A stretch of DNA of 64,000 nt from assembly GCF_014645895.1 (NCBI RefSeq), contig NZ_BMMP01000009.1, positions 62,001-126,000 on the forward strand, given 5' to 3'. This document shows, one piece after another, positions 23,631 through 34,834 of the stretch. The stretch comes from Streptomyces daqingensis (GTDB lineage: Bacteria; Actinomycetota; Actinomycetes; Streptomycetales; Streptomycetaceae). Below the pieces are notes generated by a model. That model made no database searches. It was given only the letters and a program-made list of their open reading frames with translations, and had not been told where the DNA came from. Made by a program: the position numbers and the translations under genes. Within the stretch, counting starts at the first letter, position 1. The number at the start of each line of letters is the position of its first letter.

Positions 23631-24287
23631 ATGACCGATTCCCAGTTCCCGACGTCGAGTCCGGCCGGCGGGACGAGTCCGGCCGGTCCGTCCAGCCAGG
23701 CCGGTGCGTCCGGCCCGGACGGTGACGGTCCCGCTGCCGTGGCCGGCCCGTCCGGTGGTCCCCTGGCCGAGCCCGTGAAGCAGATGAAGCAGCGCATGCC
23801 CGGAGCGGTCGTCGGCGTACTCGTGATCGTCGGCCTGCACGCGCTGATGACGGTCTTCGGCGCCTGGGCGGTCGTCTCCGAGAACTACAGCAAGCAGGAG
23901 CACAACCAGGAGTTGATCATGCCGATGGGCGCGGCCTGGGGGGTGGCGGCGGTCAGTGTGGGGCTGGCGGCGTTCACGCTCCTGTGCGTCGCGCTGGCAC
24001 GGACGCGCCGCCCCTGGATCCGCGTGGTGTTCGCCGTCTGGCTCGGCTTCCTCATGGTCGCCGAGTTGCTGGCCTTCATCGTCTCCGTGGGCTTCGGGGC
24101 GCCCAACACCGGTGCCCTGCCTGTCCTGTTCATCGACGCCGTCGGCCTGTGGACGGTGCTGGGCGACACGGCCCGCGAGTGGTTCCTCACACCTGCGAGG
24201 CCTGCGGACACGCCTCCGGACGGCTGGATGTCCGACGACCCCGACGACCTGGACGGGGCGTACGGCCCGGCGTCCCGGAACGGCTGA
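23631..24287 (+). CDS. Four-helix membrane protein, unknown function
   Basis: A 218-residue protein. The first 45 residues are Ser/Gly/Pro-rich and probably cytoplasmic. Four hydrophobic helices follow (AVVGVLVIVGLHALMTVFGA, AWGVAAVSVGLAAFTLLCVA, VVFAVWLGFLMVAELLAFIV, LPVLFIDAVGLWTVLGD), then an acidic tail with SDDPDDLDG. It starts 6 nt after the GH16 gene with a GAGGTGATC ribosome-binding site, so the two share an mRNA. No family recognised; DUF-type integral proteins of this form are common in actinomycetes. Confidence 0.65.
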   Translation: MTDSQFPTSSPAGGTSPAGPSSQAGASGPDGDGPAAVAGPSGGPLAEPVKQMKQRMPGAVVGVLVIVGLHALMTVFGAWAVVSENYSKQEHNQELIMPMGAAWGVAAVSVGLAAFTLLCVALARTRRPWIRVVFAVWLGFLMVAELLAFIVSVGFGAPNTGALPVLFIDAVGLWTVLGDTAREWFLTPARPADTPPDGWMSDDPDDLDGAYGPASRNG

Positions 24288-24690
24288 CCGCCGTCGGACG
24301 CGCCAGCCGCATCGACGGCTGGACGCCGGGCCGAGCCCGGGGGCCGGACCCCGAGCCCGGCGGCCGGTCGGCCCATTGAGGACCGGCGTACCCGCGGCAC
24401 GGTTCAGGGCAGCCGCGGGTACGCCCTCTCGGGACGGCTCATGCCGGTGAACGGAAAGTCCGTCACTACCGCGGAAGAGGCGATTCATAGACGGCGCCTA
24501 TCACCTCATCAAAGAGAGCTCTTTGACTCCGGCTGTTCCCCGGCCTGACGCTGTAAGCACCGCACACAGGTCGTTACGCGGACAGAGCAGCCGAATTCGC
24601 GCCTGCCTGTCCGCGTGCGGTGTGCCGCGTGTGCGGAAGCCATGGCAGGGCGAATCCGAGGCACGTACCGGAGAGGGGCAGAGCAGGGGG
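24288..24690. other. Intergenic region before the oxidoreductase, terminator only
   Basis: About 400 bases. The first part carries the terminator at 24385-24425. The stretch 24480-24620 is relatively AT-rich (for example CAAAGAGAGCTCTTTGACT, a near-palindrome AAGAGAGCTCTTT at 24510) and probably holds the promoter of the molybdopterin enzyme gene. Confidence 0.4.
24385..24425 (+). terminator. Terminator after the GH16 operon
   Basis: A perfect 14-bp inverted repeat (GGCGTACCCGCGGC and complement) around a 13-nt loop, 98 nt after the membrane-protein stop codon. Confidence 0.65.
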
Positions 24691-26973
<2,283 letters not shown>

Positions 26974-27031
26974 CGGGCCTGCGCGCCGGACACCGTGCCG
27001 TGCCGCGCACGCCCCGCTCCCGCTCCCGGCG

Positions 27032-27472
27032 TCAGCCCGGAGGCGGCCGCTCACCACGCCCCTGGTGAGCGGCCGCCTCCGCCGCTCGCTCCGCCAGAGC
27101 GTTCAGCACACCTTCGTGCGCCTGGTCCACCGAGATCGTCAGCAGCACGTCCGCTGACGGCCCGTCGGCGGTGGCGGCGAACTCGAAGAAGGAGCAGCAG
27201 TCGCTCTCCCGCTCCGCCAACTCCCGTACCCGCGAGGCGCTTTCGGTGCCGCCCGGCAGCCGGAGACGCACCTGCGAGGGGCTGTGCCGCGACGGCGCGG
27301 CCACCTGCGTGGCGAACAGACCGTCCCACTCGGCGAGCCGCAACGGGCGCTCCTCGGTGGGCAGCGTGCACGCCTCGGGCACCCAGCCCGGCTCGGGCGC
27401 CGGCCCCGTGCCCGCGTCCGGCGTAGCCGTTGGCATCGGTTCCCTTCGCGGCTGCGGTTCCGGTTCCGTCAC
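27032..27472 (-). CDS. Conserved actinobacterial protein with CC motif
   Basis: A 146-residue protein. The first 35 residues are Pro-rich and disordered. The core has the family pattern ACTLPTEERPLRLAEWDGLFA (about residue 34) and RVRELAERESDCCSFFEF (about residue 80), with a conserved Cys-Cys pair, then a beta-rich stretch and an alanine-rich C-terminal helix. Homologues sit near metal-resistance and other genes, and no function is assigned. The GTG start has AGGAGA seven bases upstream; an ATG 12 codons later is possible. Its 3' end is folded into an 18-bp perfect hairpin shared with the convergent oxidoreductase gene. Confidence 0.65.
   Translation of the reverse strand: MTEPEPQPRREPMPTATPDAGTGPAPEPGWVPEACTLPTEERPLRLAEWDGLFATQVAAPSRHSPSQVRLRLPGGTESASRVRELAERESDCCSFFEFAATADGPSADVLLTISVDQAHEGVLNALAERAAEAAAHQGRGERPPPG
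27039..27080. terminator. 18-bp perfect hairpin between convergent genes
   Basis: GGAGGCGGCCGCTCACCA and its exact complement enclose a 6-nt loop CGCCCC. It lies 66 nt after the oxidoreductase stop and, on the other strand, inside the last codons of the minus-strand gene. It is probably a bidirectional terminator that doubles as coding sequence. Confidence 0.6.
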
Positions 27473-27560
27473 GGGCGGTCTCCTGTCGTCACAACCGGCT
27501 CGGGGGCCGGGCGGCGGTCTGCGGCGGGTGGGGTCAGCGGTCTGCGGTACGAGGTGAGCG

Positions 27561-28247
27561 TCAGAGGTGGGCGAGCAGGGCGTCGAGCGGGGCGGGCGTG
27601 GCGTGCGGGGCGAGGGCCTCGACGAGGACGCGCCCGTAGTGGATCTTCCGCCCCTTCTTCGTGCCGAGGAAGCGCCGCAGCTGCTGCTGAGGGGCGCGGC
27701 CCCGCTGTGCGGGCTGGCGGAGGAAGGTCTGCAGGGCGCGCGAGTCGCCCTCCGCCCGGATGAGTTCCTCGACGCGTTCCACCCCCAGCGCGCGGATGAG
27801 TTCGTCCTCCAGGTCGGCCGCGCAGACGAAGAACCGCTGTCCCGCCGCTCCGGACCGTTCCAGGCCGCGGGCGTAGAAGCGGTGCTCCGCCTCGTCGCAC
27901 AGGCCCGTGAGCCGGAGTCCCAGGCCGGGCGGGCCGAGGAGCTCGGCGAAGCGTCCGACGCTCATCGCGCCGCCCATCGGCACGACGCAGACCCCTTCGG
28001 CCGCGAGGTTCCGGCCACGGCAGGCGGCCAGTGCGTTCACTGCCGCTGCGTCGCTCAGCCCTTCGAGGAGCACCGCTGTCCGGACGGGCGCCTGCGCGGC
28101 CAGCTCGCGTGCGCGGTCGCCCGGGCCGCCGGCCGCCCAGCGGATGACCGCCTCCCGGAACGAGTCCACGTCCGCGACGTCCGCCACGCCTCCGGCGCCG
28201 TCCGGCTCCGCGTCCGTGACGTCGGACCTGCGAGCTGTCTCTGCCAT
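27561..28247 (-). CDS. Stand-alone TOPRIM nucleotidyl transferase/hydrolase-like protein
   Basis: A 228-residue protein with a TOPRIM-type core. TAVLLEGLSDAAAVNAL (about residue 57) supplies the motif I glutamate and LTGLCDEAEHRFYARGL (about residue 110) the DxE motif. It resembles the C-terminal nuclease part of OLD-family proteins without the ABC-type ATPase, and the C-terminal region ends in the basic RRFLGTKKGRKIHYGR. An ATPase partner is not encoded next to it. The start is the ATG at 28247 (MAETARRSD); a longer ORF is a shadow of the transporter gene. It may act in DNA repair or defence; this is family-level inference. Confidence 0.65.
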   Translation of the reverse strand: MAETARRSDVTDAEPDGAGGVADVADVDSFREAVIRWAAGGPGDRARELAAQAPVRTAVLLEGLSDAAAVNALAACRGRNLAAEGVCVVPMGGAMSVGRFAELLGPPGLGLRLTGLCDEAEHRFYARGLERSGAAGQRFFVCAADLEDELIRALGVERVEELIRAEGDSRALQTFLRQPAQRGRAPQQQLRRFLGTKKGRKIHYGRVLVEALAPHATPAPLDALLAHL

Positions 28248-28341
28248 GGGACGAGTCTCCGGCCTTTCCTCCGGCCGCGGTAGGCGATTTCCGCCCGGAC
28301 GGTCCGGAAGGCCGGAGCGGACGGGCCGGTGTCCGCCGCGT

Positions 28342-30291
28342 TCAGAGAGCGACGACCGTGACCTCGGTGGCTTTGACGCTGGTCCACACGCCGGTGCCGT
28401 CGCCGAGTTCGAGCTCGCTCGCCGCCTGGGGCGTGATCTCCGCGACCAGTTCGGGACTCTCGTCCGAGTCGACCACCACGCGGAGCCGGCTGCCGGCCGC
28501 GGTGATCTCCCGGACCGTTCCGCGCCATACGTTGCGCGGGCTGCCCGTCGGACGCCGCCGGTGCAGCGAGACGGCCTCGGGGGCGATGATCGCCAGTGTC
28601 CGCGCCCCCTCGGTGACGGGGTCCGCGACGACGAGGGTGCCTCCTCCGGCGAGGGAGAGCGTCCCGTCCGGAGCCGCCTTCCCGGGCCAGGCGTTGCTGC
28701 CGAGCATCCGCGCCACCCAGGGGGAGCGGGGATGGCGCGAGACGTCGCCCGGCGTGCCGTCCTGCAGGGCCCGGCCGCCGTCGAGGACGAGCACGCGGCC
28801 GCCCAGGGAGACGGCCTCGACGGGGTCGTGCGTGACCAGCAGGCAGACTCCGCCGAAGCCGTCGAGGTGCGTCCGCAGGGTGTGGCGGACCTGCGCGCGG
28901 GTGGTCTGGTCGAGCGCGGCGAGGGGCTCGTCGAGGAGCAGCAGCCGGGGACGCGCCGCCAACGCCCGTGCCAGCGCGACGCGTTGGGACTGACCGCCGG
29001 AGAGCTGCGCGGGCTTGCGGTGGGCGAGATGCCCGACGCCGAGCCGGTCCAGCCAGTCCTGCGCGGCGCGTGCTGCCTCGTCCTTCCGCGTGCCCTGGGC
29101 GCGCAGCCCGTAGGAGGTGTTGGCGAGTGCGGTGAGGTGCGGGAGGAGCGCCCCGTCCTGGGGCACCCAGGCCACTCCGCGCCGGTGCGGGGGGAGCGCG
29201 GTGACGTCCGTGTCGCCGAGGCGGAGCTGCGCGTGGGCGCGGGTGGTGAGGCCCAGCAGCGCGCGCAGCAGGGTCGTCTTGCCCGCCCCGTTGGGACCGA
29301 CCACGGCGATGGTGGTGCCTGCCGGGGCGTCGAGGGTGAGGTCGTTGAAGCCCGTGACGTCAGCGTGCAGCGAGCACTGCCGTTGCGGAGGCGCTGCGGC
29401 CGCAGCCGGGGGGCTGTCCGTGACCGGAGCGGGCTCCGGGCCCTCCGCCGGCTGACGGGCGCGAGCGGGCCGGGTACCGCCGGCGGCGCCGGCCCAGCGG
29501 CCCCGGAGGGCGACGAGTACGGCCATGGCGACGGCGAGCAGGAGCAGGGAGACGGAGGTCGCGGCCTCCGGTTGCTCCTGCAGGAGGAGGTAGACCTGGA
29601 GCGGGAGCGTCTGCGTCGCGCCGGGGAGGTTGCCGGCGAACGTGATGGTCGCGCCGAACTCGCCGAGCGCCCGTGCCCAGGTGAGGGCGCTTCCCGCCGC
29701 CAGACCGGGGACGGCCAGGGGCAGGGTGACGGTGAAGAACACCCGTACAGGTGACGCTCCGAGGGAGGCAGCGGTCTCCTCGTAACTCGTCGGGAGCCCG
29801 GTGATGGTCCCTTCGAGGCTGATGACCAGGAACGGCATCGCGACGAACGTCGCCGCGACGACGGCTCCGGCGGTGTGGAAGGGCAGAACGATCCCGAGGT
29901 CGTCCTCCAGCCAGGGGCCGAGCAGGCCGCGCCGGCCGAACCCCAGCAGCAGGGCGACCCCGCCCACGGTCGGAGGCAGCACCATCGGCAGCAGGACGAG
30001 CGAACGCACCAGCGCCTTGCCGGGGAAGCTGACGCGCGCCAGGAGCCAGGCCAGCGGGACACCGAGCACCAGGGACGCCGCGAGCGCCCAGCCCGACACC
30101 ACCAGCGACAGGCGCAGCGCCGTCAGGACGCCGTCGCTGGACAGGTGCGCGCCGAGCTCGCCCCACTCGGTACGGGCGAGGATGCCGGCCAGCGGCAGCA
30201 GCAGGAACGCGACAGCGAGCAGCGCGGGCACCGCGAGGACGGCGGGGGGACGCGTGCGGGCGCGCGTCCCGGGCGCGGAGAGGCGGCTCAT
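28342..30291 (-). CDS. Fused molybdate ABC transporter permease-ATPase (ModBC)
   Basis: A 649-residue fusion. Residues about 15-265 are a five- to six-helix ModB permease with the EAA loop AASLGASPVRVFFTVTLPLAVPGL. After a Pro/Ala linker, an ABC ATPase starts at about residue 300 with Walker A GPNGAGKTT, signature LSGGQSQR and Walker B LLLLDEPLAALD. The C-terminus (about residue 560 on) is a Mop-like beta-barrel (TVREITAAGSRLRVVVDSDE) that binds oxyanion. It imports molybdate for cofactor synthesis, driven by the ModA gene just upstream. Fusion of ModB and ModC in one chain occurs in several actinomycetes. Confidence 0.9.
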   Translation of the reverse strand: MSRLSAPGTRARTRPPAVLAVPALLAVAFLLLPLAGILARTEWGELGAHLSSDGVLTALRLSLVVSGWALAASLVLGVPLAWLLARVSFPGKALVRSLVLLPMVLPPTVGGVALLLGFGRRGLLGPWLEDDLGIVLPFHTAGAVVAATFVAMPFLVISLEGTITGLPTSYEETAASLGASPVRVFFTVTLPLAVPGLAAGSALTWARALGEFGATITFAGNLPGATQTLPLQVYLLLQEQPEAATSVSLLLLAVAMAVLVALRGRWAGAAGGTRPARARQPAEGPEPAPVTDSPPAAAAAPPQRQCSLHADVTGFNDLTLDAPAGTTIAVVGPNGAGKTTLLRALLGLTTRAHAQLRLGDTDVTALPPHRRGVAWVPQDGALLPHLTALANTSYGLRAQGTRKDEAARAAQDWLDRLGVGHLAHRKPAQLSGGQSQRVALARALAARPRLLLLDEPLAALDQTTRAQVRHTLRTHLDGFGGVCLLVTHDPVEAVSLGGRVLVLDGGRALQDGTPGDVSRHPRSPWVARMLGSNAWPGKAAPDGTLSLAGGGTLVVADPVTEGARTLAIIAPEAVSLHRRRPTGSPRNVWRGTVREITAAGSRLRVVVDSDESPELVAEITPQAASELELGDGTGVWTSVKATEVTVVAL

Positions 30292-30350
30292 CGGCGGTTC
30301 CAGGTTTCGTACGGGACGGGGACGGTGGCGGCGTCGGTGCCGGCGTGCGG

Positions 30351-31133
30351 CTAGGGCTTCTGGAAGCCCGCGCTCCGCAGGAGCTTCTGCGCTTCGGCGG
30401 TGCTCAGCCACTTCACGAAGTCGGACGCGGCCTCCGCGTTCTCCGACGACTTGAGCGTGGCGGCGGGGTAGGAGGCGACGGCGTTCTGCCCGTCGGGGAT
30501 GCCGACGGCGTCGACCTCGCCGGGGACGGTGGCGGCGTCCGTCGCGTAGACGAGGCCCGCGTCGGCTTCCCCGAGCACCACCTTGCTCAGTACGGCCCTT
30601 GCGTTCGGCTCCTCCGAGACGGCCCGGACGCCGGCCTTCCGGGCGTCCAGCACCTGGCGGCTGTAGCGGCCGACCGGTACCTCCGGCGCGGCGAGTACGA
30701 CCTTCAGCCGCTCGTCCGCGAGGTCCCCGAGACCGCCGATCTTCTTCGGGTTGCCCTCGCCGACCGCGATGACCAGCCGGTTCTTCGCGACGACGGTGGG
30801 AGTGCCGGTGTCGGATTCCAGCCCGTCCATGGTCTTGGTGTCCGCCGTGACCAGCGCGTCCGCGGGCGCGCCCTGTTCGACCTGCGCGGCGAGTTCCTGT
30901 GAACCGGCGAAGGAGAACTTCACCCGCGCCCCGGGGTGTTTCCGTTCGTATGCCTTACCGGCCTTCTTGAAGACGTCGGTGAGGGACGAGGCGGCGAGCA
31001 CCGTCAGGTCGCCGTTCGGCGCACCGCCCTTGGCGCCGCCGTCCGTCCCGCCGCTGCCGCAGCCGGTGAGCAGCACGAGGAGCGCCGCGGCGAACGCGGC
31101 GGCGGACCGTCGCCGTATGACCGTGGAAGACAT
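30351..31133 (-). CDS. modA: Molybdate-binding lipoprotein ModA
   Basis: A 260-residue periplasmic-type binding protein. The signal ends in the lipobox LLTGC. Typical ModA blocks are [17 protein letters not shown] (molybdate-binding Ser residues near residue 48), [31 protein letters not shown] and [13 protein letters not shown]. It delivers molybdate to the fused ModBC protein, whose gene begins about 60 nt downstream. The start ATG follows GAGGAGATC. Confidence 0.88.
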   Translation of the reverse strand: MSSTVIRRRSAAAFAAALLVLLTGCGSGGTDGGAKGGAPNGDLTVLAASSLTDVFKKAGKAYERKHPGARVKFSFAGSQELAAQVEQGAPADALVTADTKTMDGLESDTGTPTVVAKNRLVIAVGEGNPKKIGGLGDLADERLKVVLAAPEVPVGRYSRQVLDARKAGVRAVSEEPNARAVLSKVVLGEADAGLVYATDAATVPGEVDAVGIPDGQNAVASYPAATLKSSENAEAASDFVKWLSTAEAQKLLRSAGFQKP

Positions 31134-31284
31134 GGCTGCGGATCTCCTCGGAGTGGTGCGGCGGCGGTGCGACGGGCGGTGAGGGCGTGACGGGCAGGGG
31201 GACGCATGCGGGCGTACTGCCCGTGGCCGTACGGCCTGGGGAAGGCGCGCGGTCCGGCCGCCACGGCGTCCGAGGCGGGTGTGC

Positions 31285-31680
31285 TCAGGCACGGTCGATG
31301 TGCACGTTGGTCGACTTCACGCGGGCGGTGGCCTGCATGCCGACTTCCAGGCCGAGTTCCTCCACGGCTTCGCGCGTCAGCAGGGACACGAGCCGGTGAG
31401 GGCCTGCCTGGATCTCCACCTGCGCGGCCACGTCGCCGACCTTGACGGCGGTCACGATGCCCGGGAAGGCGTTGCGGGCCGAGGTGTACGGCTCGTCGTC
31501 CTCCCCGGCGCCGCCCTGGCCGACCTCGACGGAGAAGGCGGCCAGGTCCCTGCCGTCGATGAGGCGGCGTCCCCCTTCGTCGCGGTGGGTGGCGACCCGC
31601 CCCGCGTCGGCCCAGCGGCGAGCGGTGTCGGGACTGACGCCCAGCAGCCGGGCCGCCTGGCCGATCGTGTAGCTCTGCAT
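31285..31680 (-). CDS. MerR-like HTH and Mop-domain molybdenum-binding regulator
   Basis: A 131-residue protein. The first 55 residues are an excisionase/MerR-type helix-turn-helix ([26 protein letters not shown]). The rest is a single Mop (molbindin) domain starting at [24 protein letters not shown] and ending [10 protein letters not shown], which binds molybdate as oligomers. It is the first gene of the modA-modBC direction, 151 nt upstream, and probably acts as ModE-like sensor controlling molybdate uptake and perhaps the divergent LysR gene. There is no separate modE elsewhere in the window. Confidence 0.82.
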   Translation of the reverse strand: MQSYTIGQAARLLGVSPDTARRWADAGRVATHRDEGGRRLIDGRDLAAFSVEVGQGGAGEDDEPYTSARNAFPGIVTAVKVGDVAAQVEIQAGPHRLVSLLTREAVEELGLEVGMQATARVKSTNVHIDRA

Positions 31681-31884
31681 GCCCGCAAGGTATGGCTTCG
31701 GTGCCGCATCTGCAAGATGTCGAGCGGTATCCGCATGGCAACAGCGGCGTAAATCGCGCACACCAGCCGCAGTTGCGACGGCTGAGCGCGGCGGGGGAGG
31801 CCCGCAGTCGGTACGCGGGGCCCTGTACCGGTGCGCCTGGCGTCGTCTCTGGACTGCGCTCGGGGGCCGGGGACATGCTGAGGC

Positions 31885-32817
31885 ATGCTGCTTCGCCAGT
31901 TGGAATACCTCGTCGCCCTCGCCCGGGAGCGGCACTTCGCCCGCGCCGCCGCGGCGTGCTTCGTCTCGCAGCCCTCGCTGTCGGCGGGCATCCGGAAGCT
32001 GGAGAGCGACCTGAACGTCCCCGTCGTCCAGCACGGGGCCCGCTTCGAGGGGCTGACTCCGGAGGGCGAGCGCGTCCTGCACCGGGCCCGGCGCATCCTC
32101 CACGAGCGCGACGCACTGCACCAGGAGCTGTCCGAGATGCGGGGGCAGCTGACCGGGACCCTGCGGCTGGGGGCCATTCCGACCGCCATGACCGTCGCGT
32201 CGCTGCTGACGACCCCGTTCTGCGAGCAGCACCAGCAGGTGACGGTCGCGCTGGAGTCGCTCTCCTCTCGCGACATCATGCGGAGGTTCGCCGAGTACGA
32301 GATCGACGCGGCCCTGACCTACCTGGACGACGACGCCCTCCAGGGCGTGCGCAAGTTCCCCCTCTACGAGGAGCGGTACCTCCTGCTCACCCCCGTGGAC
32401 GGGCCGTGCGCCACGCAGACGGAGATCGGCTGGGCGCAGGCAGCCGAGCTGCCCCTGGTGCTGCTCTCGCGGAGGATGCGCAACCGCCGCGTCCTCGACG
32501 AGTTCTTCGCCGCCGACGGTTCTGCGGCATCACCCGCCGTGGAGACCGACACGGTCGACGCCCTCTACGCGCACCTCGCCTCCGGCCGCTGGTCGAGCGC
32601 CATCTCCCACGCCTGGCTCCACATGTTCGGCATCCCCGCCGGCATGCGGGTCGTACGTCTGAGGGACCCGGAGGGGGCACGCCGCCCCAGCGTCGGCCTG
32701 GTCGTCGCGGCACACGAGCGCGACTCCGCGATGGCTCGCGCCCTGCTGGAGGTCGCGGGCGGAGCGGGAGTCCACGACGCGCTGGACGACCTCCTCAGGG
32801 CCCACCTGGAATCCTGA
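31885..32817 (+). CDS. LysR-family transcriptional regulator
   Basis: A 310-residue LysR regulator. The N-terminal HTH (about residues 1-60) reads QLEYLVALARERHFARAAAACFVSQPSLSAGIRKLE. A co-inducer domain of two lobes follows, with LTGTLRLGAIPTAMTVASLLT as the first strand and helix. It is divergent from the molybdate regulator, so it could control the molybdate genes or the nearby molybdopterin oxidoreductase. In Streptomyces this subtype often lies beside formate dehydrogenase-like genes. Ligand unknown. Confidence 0.85.
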   Translation: MLLRQLEYLVALARERHFARAAAACFVSQPSLSAGIRKLESDLNVPVVQHGARFEGLTPEGERVLHRARRILHERDALHQELSEMRGQLTGTLRLGAIPTAMTVASLLTTPFCEQHQQVTVALESLSSRDIMRRFAEYEIDAALTYLDDDALQGVRKFPLYEERYLLLTPVDGPCATQTEIGWAQAAELPLVLLSRRMRNRRVLDEFFAADGSAASPAVETDTVDALYAHLASGRWSSAISHAWLHMFGIPAGMRVVRLRDPEGARRPSVGLVVAAHERDSAMARALLEVAGGAGVHDALDDLLRAHLES

Positions 32818-33015
32818 GAGCCGGCCCGGCGGGGCGGTCCGCCTGGCTCGGCACGGGCGGCACGGGCGGCACGGCCGATGGGGATTCTCAGCACAGTTGC
32901 GCCGAAAGTGCCTGATATTGCCATCTTGGGTACGTCACCGATGACGGCGGCCGGAGGCGGGTCCGCGGGCGGGCCGAACGGCTGCTCGCGGCAGGTCCGA
33001 GCGAGGAGATGCGTC

Positions 33016-33489
33016 ATGACGCGGATCGGCATCACGGGGCACCGGAGCATCCCCCGGGCCGCGCGGCCGGAGATCCTGCACCGGCTCGTCAGCGAGCTGA
33101 AGGCTCCGGCGGACGAGGCGCTGAGCTGCCTGGCGGACGGCGCCGACCAGCTCTTCGCCGCCGTCGCCGTCGAGGCACGCGTTCCCCTCACCGCCGTGAT
33201 CCCCGCCGACGACTACGAGGAACACCTGGGGAGCGCCGCCGCCGTCGCCCGCTACCGCCGGCTTCTGGCGTCCTGCACCCGCACGGTGCGGATGCCCTAC
33301 CGCGTCAGCGGCCCTCCGGCGTACGCGGCTGCCGGCCACTGGATCGTCGACCACGTCGACCACCTCATCGCGGTGTGGGACGGCCTCCCGGCACGCGGCC
33401 TGGGCGGTACCGCGCAGATCGCCGCCTACGCGCGCGAGGTGCACGTCCCGGTGACGGTCGTCTGGCCGCAGGGCGTCGTCCGGGCCTGA
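33016..33489 (+). CDS. SLOG-like nucleotide-binding Rossmann-fold protein
   Basis: A 157-residue soluble protein. Key blocks are MTRIGITGHR at the start, ALSCLADGADQLFAAVA (about residue 35), a VIPADDYEEHL strand (about residue 60), and the glycine-rich ARGLGGTAQIAAYAREVHVP (about residue 130). This layout, with GxTGHR and a C-terminal GGTA loop, is that of the SLOG/DprA-LOG Rossmann superfamily that binds or makes nucleotides in conflict systems. It converges on a SLATT protein 14 nt away. The chosen ATG follows GAGGAGATG. The family call is by pattern; catalysis is unproven. Confidence 0.6.
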   Translation: MTRIGITGHRSIPRAARPEILHRLVSELKAPADEALSCLADGADQLFAAVAVEARVPLTAVIPADDYEEHLGSAAAVARYRRLLASCTRTVRMPYRVSGPPAYAAAGHWIVDHVDHLIAVWDGLPARGLGGTAQIAAYAREVHVPVTVVWPQGVVRA

Positions 33490-33502
33490 GCCCCGGTGGC
33501 GC

Positions 33503-34429
33503 TCACGCGCTGCCGAACTGGGCCAGCCAGTCCGTGTGCTGCGGCGACACCAGCCGCTCGACCTCCGCGACGGCTTCGGCCCAGCGCTCCTCGCCGTGCT
33601 GCTCCTCGCCCGCCGGGAGCTCCTGCATGCTCGTCCCGGCCACGTCGAGCTCCTGCCAGATCAGCCGGTGCGCGTAGGTGAGCGGCTGCTGGCGCCGCAT
33701 CTCGCTCCAGGCGACCGCCGCCGCGGCGCATGCGGAGCACAGTCCGGTCAGGTCGTCGCCGATCATGCCGGCCGCCTTGACGACCGTCGAGAAGAAGGCC
33801 AGGAGCGTGAGCAGGGCGATGACGCTCGACCAGACGGCCGCTGAGCGCTGGGACCGCTCGGATTTTCCGCCGTACCATGCCAGTTGCTCCTGGACGCGGT
33901 CCCGCAGGTATATGTCGCGGCGGCTGAGGAACGACTTCTGCCGTACCCTGCGCATCGCCTCCGTGATCTGCCCTTCGCCGGCCGACTGAGGTCCGCAGCG
34001 CGCGGTGTCCCAGCCGGCCCTGCGTAACTCCCGCAGCCCGTCCTCGAGGCGGGTGGCGAACAGCGCGTCCGGGTTGGGGGTCCCGATCCGGAACTCTCCG
34101 CCGCCCGCCATGTAGAGCCAGCAGAGGCTCTTGACCATCTCGGCGGCCGCGCGGTGGGCGTGGTGATGGACGCGGGCCCGCCTCCGGCTCGTGTGGATGC
34201 CGGCCCCCAGCGCCAGCGCATATGCCGCGGCCGCCAGCCACGCCCCGGGCGACCAGTCGGCCCAGTTGGCCACGGCGGATATGAGGGTGGCGAGCAGCAG
34301 CAGGGAGAGCTGTGAGCGGACCGCCTTCACGGCCTCGCTCTGGCGGTGGACGGCGAGGCGGTCGTTGGCCAGGTACAAGGGGGCAAGATCGTTAGCATCG
34401 AAGGTCGTTCGGGGAGCGACGGGAGCCAC
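33503..34429 (-). CDS. SLATT-domain (DUF4231-like) membrane protein
   Basis: A 308-residue protein with two paired membrane segments: LSLLLLATLISAVANWA with WLAAAAYALALGAGIHT (about residues 40-80), and SSVIALLTLLAFFSTVV with LCSACAAAAVAWSEM (about residues 215-255). The segments are separated by charged helical stretches. This is the SLATT arrangement proposed by Aravind and colleagues for pore-forming effectors of nucleotide-sensing conflict systems. It converges with the SLOG-like gene and diverges from the FxsA peptide gene. The pore function is inferred from the family. Confidence 0.7.
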   Translation of the reverse strand: MAPVAPRTTFDANDLAPLYLANDRLAVHRQSEAVKAVRSQLSLLLLATLISAVANWADWSPGAWLAAAAYALALGAGIHTSRRRARVHHHAHRAAAEMVKSLCWLYMAGGGEFRIGTPNPDALFATRLEDGLRELRRAGWDTARCGPQSAGEGQITEAMRRVRQKSFLSRRDIYLRDRVQEQLAWYGGKSERSQRSAAVWSSVIALLTLLAFFSTVVKAAGMIGDDLTGLCSACAAAAVAWSEMRRQQPLTYAHRLIWQELDVAGTSMQELPAGEEQHGEERWAEAVAEVERLVSPQHTDWLAQFGSA

Positions 34430-34555
34430 GGGCAGCCTCCAGTCCGTCAGGTCGGCCTCGGCGAAAATCTGCTCTCGTTGCGAACGTGCATGACGTGCCG
34501 TCAGCCCCTAGGATGCGAGCAAATATCCCGCCAGCACACACGAGAGCAGCGAGCC

Positions 34556-34720
34556 ATGAAGCCATGTGTGGTTACGAACACCGTCGCTGCGACCAAGCGG
34601 CTGGCGGCCCTCCATGCGATCGACCCCCGTGCTGCCGCTGTCCGCCGGACGACTACACGGCTGCTGCAGGTCTCCGGTTCGGGACCTCTGAAGTCCGCCA
34701 CCTTCAACTCGGCCGTCTGA
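34556..34720 (+). CDS. fxsA: FxsA-like FxSxx-COOH precursor peptide
   Basis: A 54-residue peptide that ends in FNSAV, an exact FxSxx-COOH terminus. The leader region is basic with an ALHAIDPRAAAVRRTTTRLL helix. FxsA peptides are substrates of the FxsB radical SAM enzyme, encoded 114 nt downstream, which is reported to form a three-residue cyclophane by linking the aromatic ring to a nearby side chain. The ATG has GAGAGCAGCGAG in front, a modest ribosome-binding site. The short gene is easily missed but the terminal motif plus the neighbours make it secure. Confidence 0.85.
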   Translation: MKPCVVTNTVAATKRLAALHAIDPRAAAVRRTTTRLLQVSGSGPLKSATFNSAV

Positions 34721-34834
34721 CACTTCACTTGAGTCCGTCGGTACCGTGACGCCAGTCCGGGTCCGCCGGTCCCGACACGACGCCGAAAAAAAGTGTCTTC
34801 CCTCCTGGCATGGCCGTTAAACGCGCCCTAGGGT

